A DNA stretch of 64,000 nucleotides from Galbula dea. Its lineage: Eukaryota; Chordata; Aves; Piciformes; Galbulidae. The first letter of the stretch is position 1; each line of letters opens with the position of its first letter. Positions 48,030-60,276 of the stretch are shown piece by piece. The stretch spans positions 5,052,979-5,116,978 of the forward strand of contig VWZX01004666.1 of the NCBI GenBank assembly GCA_013399015.1, given 5' to 3'. A model generated the notes under the pieces. The model saw only the letters and a list, made by a program, of their open reading frames with translations. It was not told where the DNA came from and ran no database searches. Position numbers and translations under genes: made by a program.

Positions 48030-48340
48030 CTTTCAGTTATGAAGAATAATGGCTATAAGTGACCATTAATCCTGGGGGTGGTGGTGGGGGGGGGAAAGTC
48101 TTCATATTCAGCCTGTGCATAAGATTTTATAAGCTTTATAACAGAAAGAATTTGAAAAGCCAGGGCTACTGTCATTAAATCTACTGGGAATAAATTAAGC
48201 TGAACACAGATTGCTAACTTTTCCTTCAAGGACTCATTTCTATAAACTAATTTTAATGCAAGTTTTTAGACTAATTGTAAATTCTTGGGCAGAAGGGTGG
48301 TAAATAAATGAATAGTTCTAATAATAAGTGCTATTATCCT
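48030..48340. promoter_or_regulatory. Candidate element in the large DMAP1 intron
   Basis: TAATGGCTATAAGTGACCAT followed by TAATCC, a G-rich run near 48074-48096, then GTCATTAAATCTACTGGG, ATAAACTAATTTTAATGC and GACTAATTGTAAATTC. Confidence 0.3.
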
Positions 48341-50508
48341 GGGAATGACATGGTACATTTTTCACACGTGACAGAGGTTGAGTCCCCAATCTCAGTGCAA
48401 AATTCAACTTCACCTAACTAGGAAAGTGTAAAGCACAACAGCAAAGTACAAAATAGAGAAAGACAACAGTAGGTGATGAAGCCTTCAGGTCCTCAGGTAA
48501 AAGAAAAGAACTTATTGAAGTTGTCACAAACCTTTAGAAATCATTTTCCAATGTGCTCAGGGCAAAACATTGTATGCTGGATGTTCCCAGAGTATGAGTT
48601 TCCAACACAGCATCCCAATTCCTCACTTAGTCCTAGTCACCTCCCACCCTTATCAATTCCACACCGCTGATGTGCAGAGGGTTTGCCACAGAAATCCCAG
48701 AAGTAAAATAATTTGAATTAGCGTGGATTGTCAACTCTATACCACTTAGCACTTCAGTATCTCTTACCAGATCAAAAGGCTCATACTGACCTCATGTAAT
48801 TAATTCTCCCCATCGCCCTTACGTGAAGCAAGTGAGTCTATTAGCTCCCATTTTAAAAACAGTGAAGACTTGAATAAAGATGCCAGGTGACTGGCTAAAA
48901 GCCACAAATTAATTTTGCTGGGTTGGAGGCAGGTTTCACATTTTCAAGCAACAAAGTGTTGGGTTTTTTTCACCTAGACCACTGATCTGCAATTTTTTCA
49001 ATTCACAAACCACTGGTACTTCTAATAACAGCATTTATCTCCTTAAAAATTTCAAGCAGAGCATTTATAGTTGCTCTAGGTCATCCCAGGAGCTTGGATA
49101 CAGCAGGCTGAAAGCTGCTGAATCAGACTGACATGCCTCAGCTTATCACCGCATTTTGTGAGCATTAAAGAGAACATGGAGAAGCATGTAGCATCCCATT
49201 TTCACAAAGGCTGGGATTTGAATTGCTCGTTTGGCACACGAAAAGGTTGCTGGCTTTGCCAGATGGTTCCATCACTGATAGGTTATTGCCCAGCTTCTCT
49301 TCCAGAGCCGGTAAAAAAACCCAGAAAACAGCAACCACCACTTACTAGTTTTCAAAATCCAAATCAATCTCCATAAATTACTCTAATCTTAGTGCCAGAA
49401 AACACATCTGCCACATTTCCATAAATCTCAACATGTACTGCAGTCTTGCCTGTCACTTGCCTGTGACTTCCTCAAGGCTGTAGCCCCTCATGGAAACAGG
49501 TAGCCTGCAGATGGTGGTACTACTACAATAAAGGGGTGCCCAAGCAGTGAATATCACTGAGGCATACTGCCTCTAATGTGCACATGCACCCCTACGTTGA
49601 AGCAGCATGATCCCAAACACATTTCTATTAACAGTTCCAGGGAGTTCCCAGCAAGATCTGAAACTTTTCTGACACCAAAAGAACATCCCATAAGAAAAGT
49701 CTTTAAAAGTGACCTAGAAAATTACTGTACCAAGTGAGGGTGCCGGGCAAGGAACCTACTTCTCCACCTTTGCTACAATAAAGCAACAAAGGATTATTTT
49801 ATTTGGTTGGGGAGGACGACCAAAAGGAAAACCAAACCAACAAAACCACACAACACACACACACAAAGAAACAACCACCATGCATTTGTACTGTGCATAA
49901 AGGATTTTGCTATCAAAACTCCTCTGAAAACATTCAGGCAGGCAGGCAGACAGGTTTAACTTACTCAGTGTCCCAAAACCTGTCACTAAGACACAGGCAT
50001 CAAAACTTGCAGATAAAACAGAAAAAAAGTTCTTTTTTTCAGGGATATCTGTGCAAAGGGTCCAAAAAGATTTTCTGAAGATGATGTAAATAGGAAGGCT
50101 AAAAGTTGTACGCATTTATGTGTGTCCCTTATTTTTAAGACAAAACCTGAATATCCAGTTCTTAAAAGCACCTCTCATTTATTAACACATGCTCTGTAAG
50201 GCCTATTATGTTTGTCTTTGAGCTCTGTTTGGACTAGACAGCTCCACTTGGGTCTATCACACGTGTCTAACAGCAGAGTAGGCACACTAGTAAAAAACAC
50301 CAGCTCAGGTGCCCCTGCAACACTATGAGCTGGCTTCAACAAAGCCAGCATTCGAGGTTTCTGAGTCTCCACATTTATGGAATTCCTTTCCTATTTTAGA
50401 GGCAAGAACTTTACTTTCTTTAGCTATAAAAGGAGAACAGATGAGGAGACAGACAAGCAGACTGAAAGACTTTAACAGAGGTCCTAAAGGAGCAGGACAA
50501 CAGCCTAC

Positions 50509-50580
50509 CCTCTGGCTTCGCAGCGTGACACCTGCAGATTTGAAGTCAGGAAACTTGATGCCAGCAGTCTCAGGAACAGC
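50509..50580 (-). CDS. DMAP1: DMAP1 coding exon (AVPETAGIKFPDFKSAGV segment)
   Basis: A 72-base, 24-codon exon on the - strand: acceptor GATCTCTTTCAG, then AVPETAGIKFPDFKSAGVTL followed by RSQR and donor GTAGGC. It is phase 0 at both ends. The whole 24-residue segment agrees with vertebrate DMAP1 as I remember it and lies between the Lys-rich linker and the C-terminal helices. Approximate residues are 303-326. Confidence 0.96.
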
Positions 50581-51899
50581 CTGAAAGAGATCGAAACAGG
50601 ATGTGTTGATGGAGGATAGAGACTAACTGAAGGGGAAACATTGTTTCCTACGACAGAGAACCACCTGCCACAGCCACATGTCGGAGCTGAGGCAAGACGA
50701 AAATCCCAAGCAACAGGATTCAGTGGGAAAATTCCAAGCAATTCACTGTGAAAAATACTCCCGTTCAAGGTATCTTTGGAGATCTCAAGCATTTTTGTTT
50801 GGTCAGCTTAAATGTAGCGCTCTACACAGAGCACCCACCCACATAAGCTTAAACCCTAACCCTAAATGGTACTCCTGTACTGACATACGCATATTGCACA
50901 ATAGCATCCGTATTTTGCTGATCAAACAGCCCAGGACTTCCCTAAACCCTGGCTTTTGACTACTCTAAGGAATGAGCTGAAAAACCTCTGATCTGTAAAG
51001 ACATGAGCCCACTAATGAGGATGTAGAGACTTAGTTTTGTCATTTTTCCACTCATTAGACAGTTTTCATTCTCCCCACTTCACATGTTAACCATAGCAAT
51101 ACAAGGCAACAAACTTCTAATGCTGCTGCTGCTAGAGAGTAGAGCATTTAGTTGCATTTCAACAAAATGGGGGAAAAATGCATTCGCCAAAAAAATCTGT
51201 GCTGCTGTGCAAAGCACAAGGTGAGCAAACATTTAAGTCATATCTGCAGGGCCCTGTGCACTGAATGGTGTGGGGTCCCCTCAATCAGTCAGCAATACTC
51301 ATGATTCAATCTAAGAATAGTCACAAACTCTGCAAAATGCATGCTCAATCACACTTTTCCAAAAGGAGTCGCCGCCTCAAATCTGATTTCTTTGGAAACA
51401 GCCTTTGCCTTCATGCTCCCACATTTCTCTGCAGAGAGGCTCTGCAGCTTGCTCTTTGCTCCAGACAGCACTGAGACAACCAGGGCTGCCCCAAGATCGT
51501 AAAAGATGCTGAAGGACAGTGATTCAATCCCTCAATTTTCCTGTCAATGACACTCACACCTTTATCAGCTACCCTCGAAACTGCACCTTGCAAACCACAC
51601 TGTGTGGCCAAGTATCAAGATTTTTGTTTTTATGTTATCACTGAAAAACAAAGGCCTCAGGTGGAGATTACTAAATACAACCATGGTGGAAAATGCATTC
51701 TGTAACTACCAACAGTGCTCATGAACTTGTAGAGATCACTTTGATCTTTGGTAGGAGCCTTCCTGCTTAGATTATTAGAGACAAAGAAGGCTGACATCAA
51801 AAACCAATCCTCTCTGCTTCCTTTGGATGAAGGCTCCCTTTCAGACTCCTCGAACTCTGTTCACTAGCCTGTTGCTGAACACCTTGACACAAGCAGTGA

Positions 51900-52140
51900 G
51901 GGTAAATGAGCATTGCTGGCTTGGCTGAGACAACTCTGACTGCATTCAGCACATAAGCAATTAAATAGGTTCTTTTGCCTGGTGTGCCTGTACATGCTGT
52001 AAACGCTTCAACCTCAATTGACTCTTTGGTAAATGATTTTCCTTTGTTGAAATGATGCTGATGCAGCTCTCAATTCAAATTCTTAGTTAAAATGCAATTT
52101 TTTTCTTAACATTTCCTGGCTATAGTTGGTAATTGACTCC
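51900..52140. promoter_or_regulatory. Candidate element in a DMAP1 intron
   Basis: GCAATTAAATAGGTTC, CTGTAAACGCTTCAACC, CTCAATTGACTC and TTGGTAATTGACTCC. Two ATTGACTC words lie about 120 bases apart. Confidence 0.3.
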
Positions 52141-53316
52141 TAATGGACTCTGTCATGGTTGAAATGATGCTAGTGCAACAACAGAAACTACTTCTCTGCC
52201 CATCATGGTGTGCCTATCCACTATACGCCTGCAGACAGGTACCAGCAAACAGGCAGCATTTAGGGCTTGACTGTCTCAACTTGGCATCCTCAGCATCCTT
52301 CCATCATCACCCTCCTTCATTACCACCAATGAGCAGCTGCTTTCTTTAGAGGGAGATATGCCAGTCACAGCTAAGCTTTACCAGCTCAACCTTCAAGGGA
52401 GTTCAATGCACAAAGTGCCCAGTGGTATTATATTAATTACATATGGGGCAGAGGGGGAATCAAAACAATGTTTTAAGGAACTGGTGGTCTTTAGGCACAC
52501 TTTGTCAAGCAATAACTGTCTAGCATTCACTGCTTCTCTCCCTTCCCTGCATAGACCCTTTTGGAGGACAATGACACAAGTGCTCTCTGTTCACAAGGTG
52601 GACAGACAGTAATTCCCAGAAACTGGAGACATTTGATATTTTGTAACAGCCCTTTCCTGCTGAAGGTGTTGAATTTCGTTCAGTCCACACTGTCCCCTTT
52701 CCAGAAAGAAACTGAGGTAACATCAAATATTATTTGAAATCTGTGTTTTGGGCTCCTTAGACTTTAGCTCAGCTCAGGGAGAAATAAGCAGCAATAGCTT
52801 CCAGAACACAAGAGTTCCCCAGCAGGGCTGCTCTGATCACAGCTGAGGATCAGAAGAGAGGCACGTACTGAGCTTGGGGAGATGCTGCTGAGACCCTGAA
52901 GTGTGGGAGGAAAGGGAAACCTGGGCTAGAGAAAGAAGGCAAGTGAAAGACAACAGGTTTGTGGAACAACCCTGCACAGCACTACCAGAATACACTTGGA
53001 AGAATCAGGGAGATAGATGCATCTCCCTGCCACAATTCATGAATGGCTGCAATAATTTCATCCAATTTCTCAGGAAGGGAAAGGGAAACAGGACTTAAAC
53101 CAGCACTTTTCAAATGGGAGAGGGACAGAGAGTATATCAGAGGACTCTGGCAATGGCTACCTTACAGCAGACTGCCTTCCAAAAAACACAACTGAAAAAA
53201 GCATTTGCCATAATGCAGACAGCAGCTACTCCCCCCCCAAAAAAAGAGCTGAGGGTCTGATCCCAGCAGGATTGCTGAAGGAAACACATTACCCAGCCAC
53301 AGCACAAAGAGGGGGG

Positions 53317-53332
53317 AAAAAAAAAAAAAAAA
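53317..53332. repeat. A16 run next to a DMAP1 donor
   Basis: 16 A on the + strand (U16 in the DMAP1 pre-mRNA), about 30 bases inside the intron after the exon ending at 53364. U-rich sequence just past a weak donor (GTAAAT) can aid splicing through TIA1-type factors. That role is inferred. Confidence 0.8.
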
Positions 53333-53363
53333 TCAATGAAAAAAATAAGAGAGAAATATTTAC

Positions 53364-53549
53364 AGGCTTCTCTGTCTCCTTCTTCTGAGGCAGCTTCTTC
53401 TTGGGAGCCTTGCGCTCGGCACGTCTCTGCTCAGTGGTGGTGTCAGCAGCTGTAATGAGCTTCTGTAGGTCTTGGGTTCTCTTTTCTCTCTCTTTCTTCC
53501 TGGTTTCGATTTTGCGGAGCTCCTGGATGAGGTATTCTTCTTCTGCCAC
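53364..53549 (-). CDS. DMAP1: DMAP1 coding exon (charged coiled-coil region)
   Basis: A 186-base, 62-codon exon on the - strand: acceptor TCTGCAG, then VAEEEYLIQELRKIETRKKE, a strongly charged Lys/Arg/Glu helix (KKEREKRTQDLQKLITAAD), then a Lys-rich stretch APKKKLPQKK, ending EKP before donor GTAAAT. Phase 0 at both ends. The helix is the predicted coiled coil of the DMAP1/Swc4 family; the basic patch is a plausible nuclear localisation signal (inference). Approximate residues are 241-302. Confidence 0.97.
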
Positions 53550-54499
53550 CTGCAGACCAGAGCACGTAAAGGCAATCAGAGCAGCAAAGGAGGCCTAGCA
53601 AGGCAAGGGGGCCATCTACCGATAACAGCTCTGCTCTGGGCCAGCTGGGGAATGACTTGAAGTCCCCCTGCCTAATATCTTGAATTTGCAGAGCGTACTG
53701 CCTGCTCCACAGCCTTAATCCATGGCAATGTCAGTCTACTAACTGGCAGGTACTGTATCACAACATTCATGATGTACCCTTCAGCGGCACCCATACATGA
53801 TTAAACCCGTCTCCAGCCAAGAGCACACATAGAAGGGTAAAAAAGCCCAAATGTACTGTAGTTGTAAATGTAGTGTTGTGAAAAGCTGGCTCCCTTCCCC
53901 AGACATAGCATGTAAAACCTACATCAGTTAGGTCTAGTATCAGAACACCTGTCAGTGTGGGAAAGACAAGTAGAATCATTATACATATGAACCTGTCATT
54001 TGAGGAAACTTATACTAAAAGAAAAGAATGCTCTCCCCCAGTCTTCAGGGAACACTCAGTTCCTTCACCTCTAAATCCTGAGACCGTTACACAGCTTCAA
54101 CAAAGAGCAGAACTAAACATGCAGATTTACAGCCTTTGAGGTTTTCCAGCAAGATTTTAACTCTCAATGATATAATTCTCTTTCCATGGGACATTAATCT
54201 GAGAATTTGTTTATATTCAGAGGACTAGTACAGTGTCACAAAGAAGGTGTTGGTAGTTACCAGAGACTTTAACTCTGCTCACCTAGCCCTCTCTCCTTAC
54301 ATAGTCAGACTTCTCAGTTACTCTCCTTTTGTATCCCTCATAATGACATGAGCACAACAACACACACAGTTCTTAAGTGTTGCTCTTTTCTTGTCCAGTC
54401 TTTCTTTCCCCTCTCCCATCCTCTGGCCTATTTTGTCCACCTATTGATTCAACTTGTGATAAATCTTCTGGAGCAGTGATGCTCTCTTCCTCAAGTTAC
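53550..54499 (-). other. DMAP1: DMAP1 intron (950 bases)
   Basis: Bounded by donor GTAACT (54499-54494) and acceptor CAG (53552-53550) on the - strand. I see nothing in it beyond ordinary intronic sequence. Confidence 0.85.
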
Positions 54500-54667
54500 C
54501 TGCTCTGGTGTCCTATTGTACAGCCTTTCCAGCTGTTCCTTCCTTCGCCTCTCATGGCCAGCATCGAAGACTGGGATTTTCAGGTCTGTGCCTGGAGCTG
54601 CACGAATATTAGCCAGCTTGGCACAGATGTGATAGTATCGTTCCTTCAGGTCCTCCACTGATCTTTT
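54500..54667 (-). CDS. DMAP1: DMAP1 coding exon (end of SANT domain)
   Basis: A 168-base, 56-codon exon on the - strand: acceptor CTTTCACAG, then KRSVEDLKERYYHICAKLAN, followed by PGTDLKIPVFDAGHERRRKE, ending NRTPEQ before donor GTAACT. Phase 0 at both ends. VEDLKERYYHICAKL is the third helix of the SANT/Myb-like domain that begins in the preceding exon. The RAAPG versus RAVPG difference from human (recalled) is minor. Approximate residues are 185-240. Confidence 0.97.
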
Positions 54668-55788
54668 CTGTGAAAGACATCTGAGGAGGTCAGTATTAGG
54701 GAAGAACCAAGTAAAATCTTGTGCAGTAGCCAGCTAAAGACTGTGAGGAAGATCAGTAGGGAGCTTTGCCAGTCCCAGTAGAAAAAGAGACTGGAAAGAG
54801 GGAGTTTTGCAGCAAACTGCGTGAATTAACCATCATGGGCTCACAGCTACTGCTTTATAAACACCCACTAGAGGGTTCAACAATAAAGCTGAGGGTTAGA
54901 GACAATACAGCAGTGAAGCACTCCCAGATAAAAGGGTGCAAGGATAGTTGTCTCAGTTGGAGAAAATCTGTGAACAATACAACATACACACAGGAGGCCT
55001 CCTCTGAGCTGCTCCAGGCAATGGCCACTCAAGCCATAACCAAGCTGCAACAATTCATTGCCCATCATTATATGAAGTCTGAGCCATGTTCTCTTACTCC
55101 AAGCACCAAAGGTGTTTGGACTGCCCAGCTGAGCAGACTCTTGTTATTTCACTTTGCTATAGGCTCTTCATGTGAACATTTCACAAGGCAACAAAAAGCT
55201 CCAGCATTTCGAGCTGTTCTGTAGAAGTCATATCATTCCTCCCTGTCACCAGGAGGCATGGAATCAGCAGTTACAGGAGATTTACATTCATGACACCAGG
55301 ATTGTATTTTCAGACCACTGAAGGCCCTTACTTCATAGAAGAGATGACAGAAACCTGCACTAGGTCAGACCACAAGTCAGGAGCAGCACCAGGGAAAAAT
55401 CCCAATCCCCAAGGACCATTAGCAGATCCTTCTCCCAGGCCTAGACTAAAACACAGGACACCTATCCTGCTTAGCTAAACAAAATGCCCAGATGCCTTAT
55501 CTTAAGGAAGCAATGAGTTGTTCTCCTACCACAGGCAAACCTAACTTTCTAATAAAAAAAAAAAAAAACAAAAAACAAAACAACAAGGAACAAGTACAAG
55601 TCACAGTGGATTTAATTACAAACAAAGCAAGCAGCAATGCCCTGTGCTGGAAATTCAATATTCCTCACTGCCAATAATTCATTATTTTGTCCTAATTAAG
55701 TTGATATAAAGGGTAATTTGGTCTTTGCAGTGCAGCAAGCCCTGCATAGCAGCAGGTAGCTAGCAGCACCTTGGCCCCTGGGACTCAC
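54668..55788 (-). other. DMAP1: DMAP1 intron (1.1 kb)
   Basis: Bounded by donor GTGAGT (55788-55783) and acceptor CAG (54670-54668). It carries an A-rich simple tract at about 55554-55590 (+ strand). Nothing else was recognised. Confidence 0.85.
55554..55590. repeat. A-rich tract in DMAP1 intron
   Basis: A run of 15 A followed by CAAAAAACAAAACAAC-type sequence. Low complexity, not linked to a recognised retroposon. Confidence 0.8.
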
Positions 55789-55947
55789 CTTGAACTGCTG
55801 GTGATCATAGCGGTCATGAATCACCACAAAGCGCAGATCAAAACGCCGAGCCAGGTCAAAGAGGTGGTCTGTCTCAGCTTTGGTCCACGCATCATCATGG
55901 AGATACATCTGGTACTCCTGCTCTGAGTAGACAGGTACCTGAACTGT
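55789..55947 (-). CDS. DMAP1: DMAP1 coding exon (SANT domain start)
   Basis: A 159-base, 53-codon exon on the - strand: acceptor TTATCTCCATAG, then TVQVPVYSEQEYQMYLHDDA, followed by WTKAETDHLFDLARRFDLRF and VVIHDRYDHQQFK before donor GTGAGT. Phase 0 at both ends. It encodes the first two helices of the SANT domain, with the tryptophan of WTKAETDHL and the RFDLRF/VIHDRYD core. In this family the domain takes part in chromatin-complex assembly. Approximate residues are 132-184. Confidence 0.97.
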
Positions 55948-57169
55948 CTATGGAGATAAAAGAAAAACATGGAGTTCTCTTGCAGTGCTTCCTTTCTCAC
56001 TGCTAGCTAATAAGGACTGAGACACCTGAGCCAAGAACAAGAGCAACACACTTACAGGAGGGGGCTTCCAGGACCCTGAGCAATAAGTCCTGCTAAGAAA
56101 TACAATGAGCATACAATGAGAAATACAAAGAGGACTTGATAAGGAGCAATGTATGATCTCAGGAGCACAAACATTACATTCTGGGGAGCCTACCAGCAAT
56201 TACTGCCTGGGATGCTGAAACCTGACTTGGGACTTCAAAATTGTTAAGCCAAGATGACAGTGAAACCAGGGTTCAGCCAACCTCCCTGCACTCTTCCCAT
56301 ATAGCAGCACCTATATCTTGACATGAACTGATCTGACAGGTGACTCTTTCCTTGGGTTGGGACACGCTCGCTTGTACAGGAAGAACAGGAAAGGCAAGAA
56401 GCAGTAGTTGCTAGCCTTTGGCACACCTTCTTCTTTGATACACAAACCACTTCTTTCATGTTTGGTACAGACGGTGCCATGAAGATCTGAAAGGCTGAAT
56501 GCTGTACAACTGAGGGCCATAAACTTGGCAGACAACTTTGTCCCTCTCTTCCTCATCCACCCTTTCTTGAGGAGAGCTACAAGGTCATATGACAGCCCAA
56601 CTCTTGATGTCCCATGTGCCTAAAAGGCCAAACCCACATCACTGTCCTCAGCTTTGCACTGCAAGAGCTCTATCCAGAACATAAGTGTCACATGAGTACT
56701 AAAGGAACAGTAAAAACACTTGGTGAATTAGGGGAAGTCCTAGTATGTGGTAAAACAAAAGGGCAAACAAGCCTGTGCTTTCCTCCCTTACCCCATCTCA
56801 CCACTCCTCCACTGGAACTCTGCTCAGCCTGAGGAGGTCCTGCCTTCCACAAGAAAACAGGGTATGTATGGCAAGCAGCAAACATGCTTCCACACTTCTG
56901 TGCCTTCCCAGGTCATACACCAGAAAAGTCATGCTCACGAACTCCATACAGCTAGAAGGAGTATTTCTGACCCTCCAAATAACAGCTTCTTTAGGTCTAC
57001 TGCCCTTCTTCCATCACTTGGACACAGAAGATTAAAACAAGAAGCGTATCTCTTGGGGAGGCACTGCAACTCAACCTTCAAGTATCACTTCTACCAGGAG
57101 AAAAACTACCCTAAAAGATACCATAAGGATGTCCTGGGTACATCATAGGAAATAAAAATAATTCTAGAG

Positions 57170-57965
57170 TAGCATGCACACATGAAAAGAGCCAGCAGGG
57201 CCCTCTGCAGTGAATGGAAGGGAAGGTGGTAGATGCTTGATCAGAAAAGAGAATGGGACAAGAACAAAGCGCAGTCCCAAAACACTTCATCAGCCCCACC
57301 CATGGCTTCTCAGGTGAGAACTGCTGAGAATTGAGAAGGTGAGAAATCATCAAGTGGAAAACTTGAGCCAACCACGAAATGACTGTATGTTCAAATGCAA
57401 CATAGCCATGAAAATGCAAATATGACCCCCAGAGAGGGATTTCTAGCAGAAACTGAGAGAGTTTCAGTTGCACAAGAAGACGTTGGCAGGAATACCAACT
57501 ACAACTCTACTGACCCCTGCTCAGCAAAGATGAACTGAAATAGGAATAAGTATAGAGAAGAGGAATGAGGATGAGTAATGGGGTGGAGAGCTTGTCTTCC
57601 CACAGCAGACTGGAAGAGAAAGGAGCCCAGCAAAGGACATCTGAAAGGGAATCTGACTGCAAGCTTCAAGTATGCTAGCATATTGAAAGCAATACCCACA
57701 GGACAAAAAGAACAACTGAAATAAGGACAAAGAAATTGGCTTGCAAATAATGCCAATTTAACATGGAAAATTTAACTTGGAAATGAGAAATGGAGCAGAG
57801 ACAGTCCAGAACAGCTTCCCAAGGAAGCACGGGGGCAAGAAAATCCAAGTGCTTTTCAAAAGGAACTTGATCAGTTTATGAAAGGGACTGGATGGTGCAG
57901 GACCTGAAAGAGCCAAGAAGAGGACTCAATGGCCCAGAAAACTCTTCTCGGTCCTACACTTCACA
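57170..57965 (+). mobile_element. Old, degraded CR1-like LINE fragment
   Basis: Scattered words in the right order resemble a CR1/L3-type 3' region on the + strand: ATAGCCATGAAAATGCAAAT near 57402, GGGGTGGAGAGCTTGTCTT near 57579, then CAGAACAGCTTCCCAAGGAA near 57808, GGGACTGGATGGTGCAGGAC near 57884 and GACTCAATGGCCCAG near 57924. Many indels and substitutions are present and no frame is open, so it is ancient. The family assignment is from memory of CR1 consensus features. Confidence 0.6.
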
Positions 57966-58119
57966 CTATAAACTCACACAATGATGGGCATTAAATTAGC
58001 TGAAACTGCTCAGGAAAGATCCTGGAGCCAAGAAACAGTTCTGTAAAAACATCAGCACAATGCCTAGTGGTGGTGAAAAGACAAATGAACAGTAAAAATC
58101 ATCAGAGAAATAAAGAGAA

Positions 58120-58440
58120 ACATAGCCAATGTACAAACTCACCATGCTTCCAGAAATGAAACATTTACTCCTAGTCCACCATTTCAAAAGGAAAGGACAT
58201 TTGAGAACAACGCTGAGACAGGGCACAGAAGAGCAGATGTACGTCAAATGATGGAAAACACAGTACATAGCAAGGACAATTTGCTACATCAGGTAACGCA
58301 AGATCTCGGAGGTACCAAATGAAACCCCAAGGTGGCAGTTTAAAATGAACAGAAGGAAGCACCTTTGCACACCATACAAAGCTACCCTGAAGAACTCATT
58401 ATCATGGGATATTCACAAAGCAGCTTTCTGTCTTGAATGT
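58120..58440 (+). mobile_element. Second old CR1-like fragment
   Basis: CACCATTTCAAAAGGA near 58178, CAGGGCACAGAAGAGCAGAT near 58218, then AAGGTGGCAGTTTAAAATGA near 58329 and GAAGAACTCATTATCATGGG near 58390 recall successive parts of a CR1 3' region. These parts normally lie upstream of the motifs in the 57.8-57.9 kb fragment, so this is a separate insertion or a rearranged piece of the same one. Confidence 0.55.
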
Positions 58441-60276
58441 ACCTAGCAAGCATTATTAAACACAAATTCCAAGTTAAGAAATCCTTAAGCCAAAGATCAC
58501 CAGTAGCTAGAAATGCTCTGTATTCACCCTATTCTCATGCTCTTTCTCTAAGCCTTTGCTAACGGTAGCCAGAAACAGAGTATCAGCTGAGACACACCTT
58601 TGCTCTGACACCAGTGAAGCTGGTTTTATATTCCTATTTCACACTCTGGATCAAGGCTTAGTGTACACTGTGAAACCTAAGTTTACATTTTGGATCTCAC
58701 AATGAAGAGAAGGGATTTGGTCTGGAGACTGGAAGCTCAGAAAAGAACGCAAAGCAACTGAGCAGTGATGCAAAAGCCAGATTGAAGAGCCTGAGCAACC
58801 AACAGGACAGATTACACAGGAAAATGGGCTCATACCAAAGGGAGTGAGAGATTCGGGCAGCAAGTATCAAGTACATGAGAAGGAACCCACAGAAGAGTCA
58901 GAAAAACTAAATAAAATTCCTCTGACAGAGCAAACATCTGCAGAACTCCTCATCAGTGCCTCCTACGCTCTCAACCACACATCCACAAGGGTGACAACTT
59001 GCTCCTAATGTTATGCAATTGTGCACATGCAGATGTCAGAGGTCAGTACCACTAATCTAAAGGTTGCAGCCTTGCTGAAGGCGCTTCTGCCTGACAATTC
59101 ACAGTAAATGATAAAGTTAAGGAAACAAGAATCATAATTACAACAACCCCGCATGGCCTCCTTTGATAAACTCAGCTGAACTCAGTCAAAAACTGTTACA
59201 GCAGTAGAGTCTTAGAGACAATTACACTCAAAAAGTTTCATTCAGACACCTAGGCAGGTGCCCTGACTGAGTCATGCTTCAGTCTTCCGCCCTACACATC
59301 AGAGAAGAGATACCACAGGAGGCTCTTACCAATGTCCCAGCAAGAGGAAAAGCATCAGTTAGAGCTCGAGTCTTCTAACATATAAGGTCAACCAACCACT
59401 TAACTCTGCAGGCTGCCAGGCTTTGTTAGAGCTGATGCTCTGCAGGTTACAAACTTAAAATGCTGTATACAGTTATACACAAGCAGAGCTTTTGAAGAAT
59501 CGTGTTAGTACTGACTTTTTTTTTTCCCTCCTTCAGATTTGCATCATGAAGGGGGTTAAATTACAGCATGGAGGCACCCTAACTCTGCTCCTTCCTAACT
59601 TTGAAGTATAAATCTTGATGTAGTTTTCTTTGTGCATACACATGAAAGCCTCAACCACTCAAAGCAGATACACCTGGGACAAAAGACAGCAGGAGATTAC
59701 AACAACACATTGTGACAATTTAATATAAGATGCAAAGAACAGGGTACTGCACCACACTGATACCACAGGAGCAATTTCAGAGGGAATGCCATGTAACTCA
59801 GCATCTGTGCTGGAATCTGGCCAAGAGGCTACAGGCCAGCTTTTTGGCCATGAAGCTCAAAACAATTTTTTTCATACTGGGCAAAATAACAAGACTTATG
59901 ACTTTAATGTCTCAGTCAGAACTGAGTATCTTCTACTACCCCAGAGCCTGTAATCAGTGAGAGGATGTTGGTTAGGAACTGAATTAGAAGGCAGAGTGCC
60001 TCCTTACCAAATCAATGGCTGCACACCTGAAACACAGAGGGCTCTAGCAAGCTCTGACCACATCCTGAGCCCACTTAGCTTGAATGGTTTGGAGACACCA
60101 TAGTCTGTGGTCACATGGCTGCAGGCCATACTGCAATTTAAAATGCAATTGCCAAACCTAACTTAGCCTTCAATTGTCCAAAGAACAAACTTCCTGTCTG
60201 GACATTCAAGAAGCTGACCAGAGGGTATTTTTCAGCTGCTATTTATACGCTTCTGTTTGAAAGTGCTCCCACTTAC

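Larger units (their letters stand above)
39047..50508 (-). other. DMAP1: DMAP1 large intron (11.5 kb)
   Basis: By far the largest intron in the visible part of the gene. It holds AT-rich candidate regulatory blocks (about 39230-39530, 41740-42130, 42520-42860, 43140-43420, 45890-46400, 48030-48340), a perfect T12A12 tract (44230-44253), a CA-rich stretch (about 49846-49866) and otherwise ordinary sequence. No extra DMAP1 exon is needed, because the flanking exons join in phase (AGG then ATG). Long stretches such as 39660-41700, 44300-45880, 46420-48020 and 48340-50500 show nothing I can name. Confidence 0.85.
50581..53363 (-). other. DMAP1: DMAP1 intron (2.8 kb)
   Basis: Bounded by donor GTAAAT (53363-53358) and acceptor CAG (50583-50581) on the - strand. 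It contains a 16-base A run (53317-53332 on the + strand) near the donor and an AT-rich block at about 51900-52140. Two telomere-like CCCTAA units near 50853 are too few to matter. No repeat or other gene was recognised. Confidence 0.85.
55948..60276 (-). other. DMAP1: DMAP1 intron (4.3 kb) with old CR1 remnants
   Basis: Bounded by donor GTAAGT (60276-60271) and acceptor TAG (55950-55948). It holds two degraded + strand CR1-like fragments (57170-57965 and 58120-58440), annotated separately. The rest, including 55960-57160 and 58450-60270, shows nothing I can name. Confidence 0.8.

Noticed and set aside
48074..48096. G-quadruplex motif GGGGGTGGTGGTGGGGGGGGG
   Set aside because: It has only about three usable runs of three or more G with short loops, so it falls short of the standard four-run pattern.
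50851..50866. Telomere-like CCCTAA repeats
   Set aside because: Only two units; far too short for an interstitial telomere.
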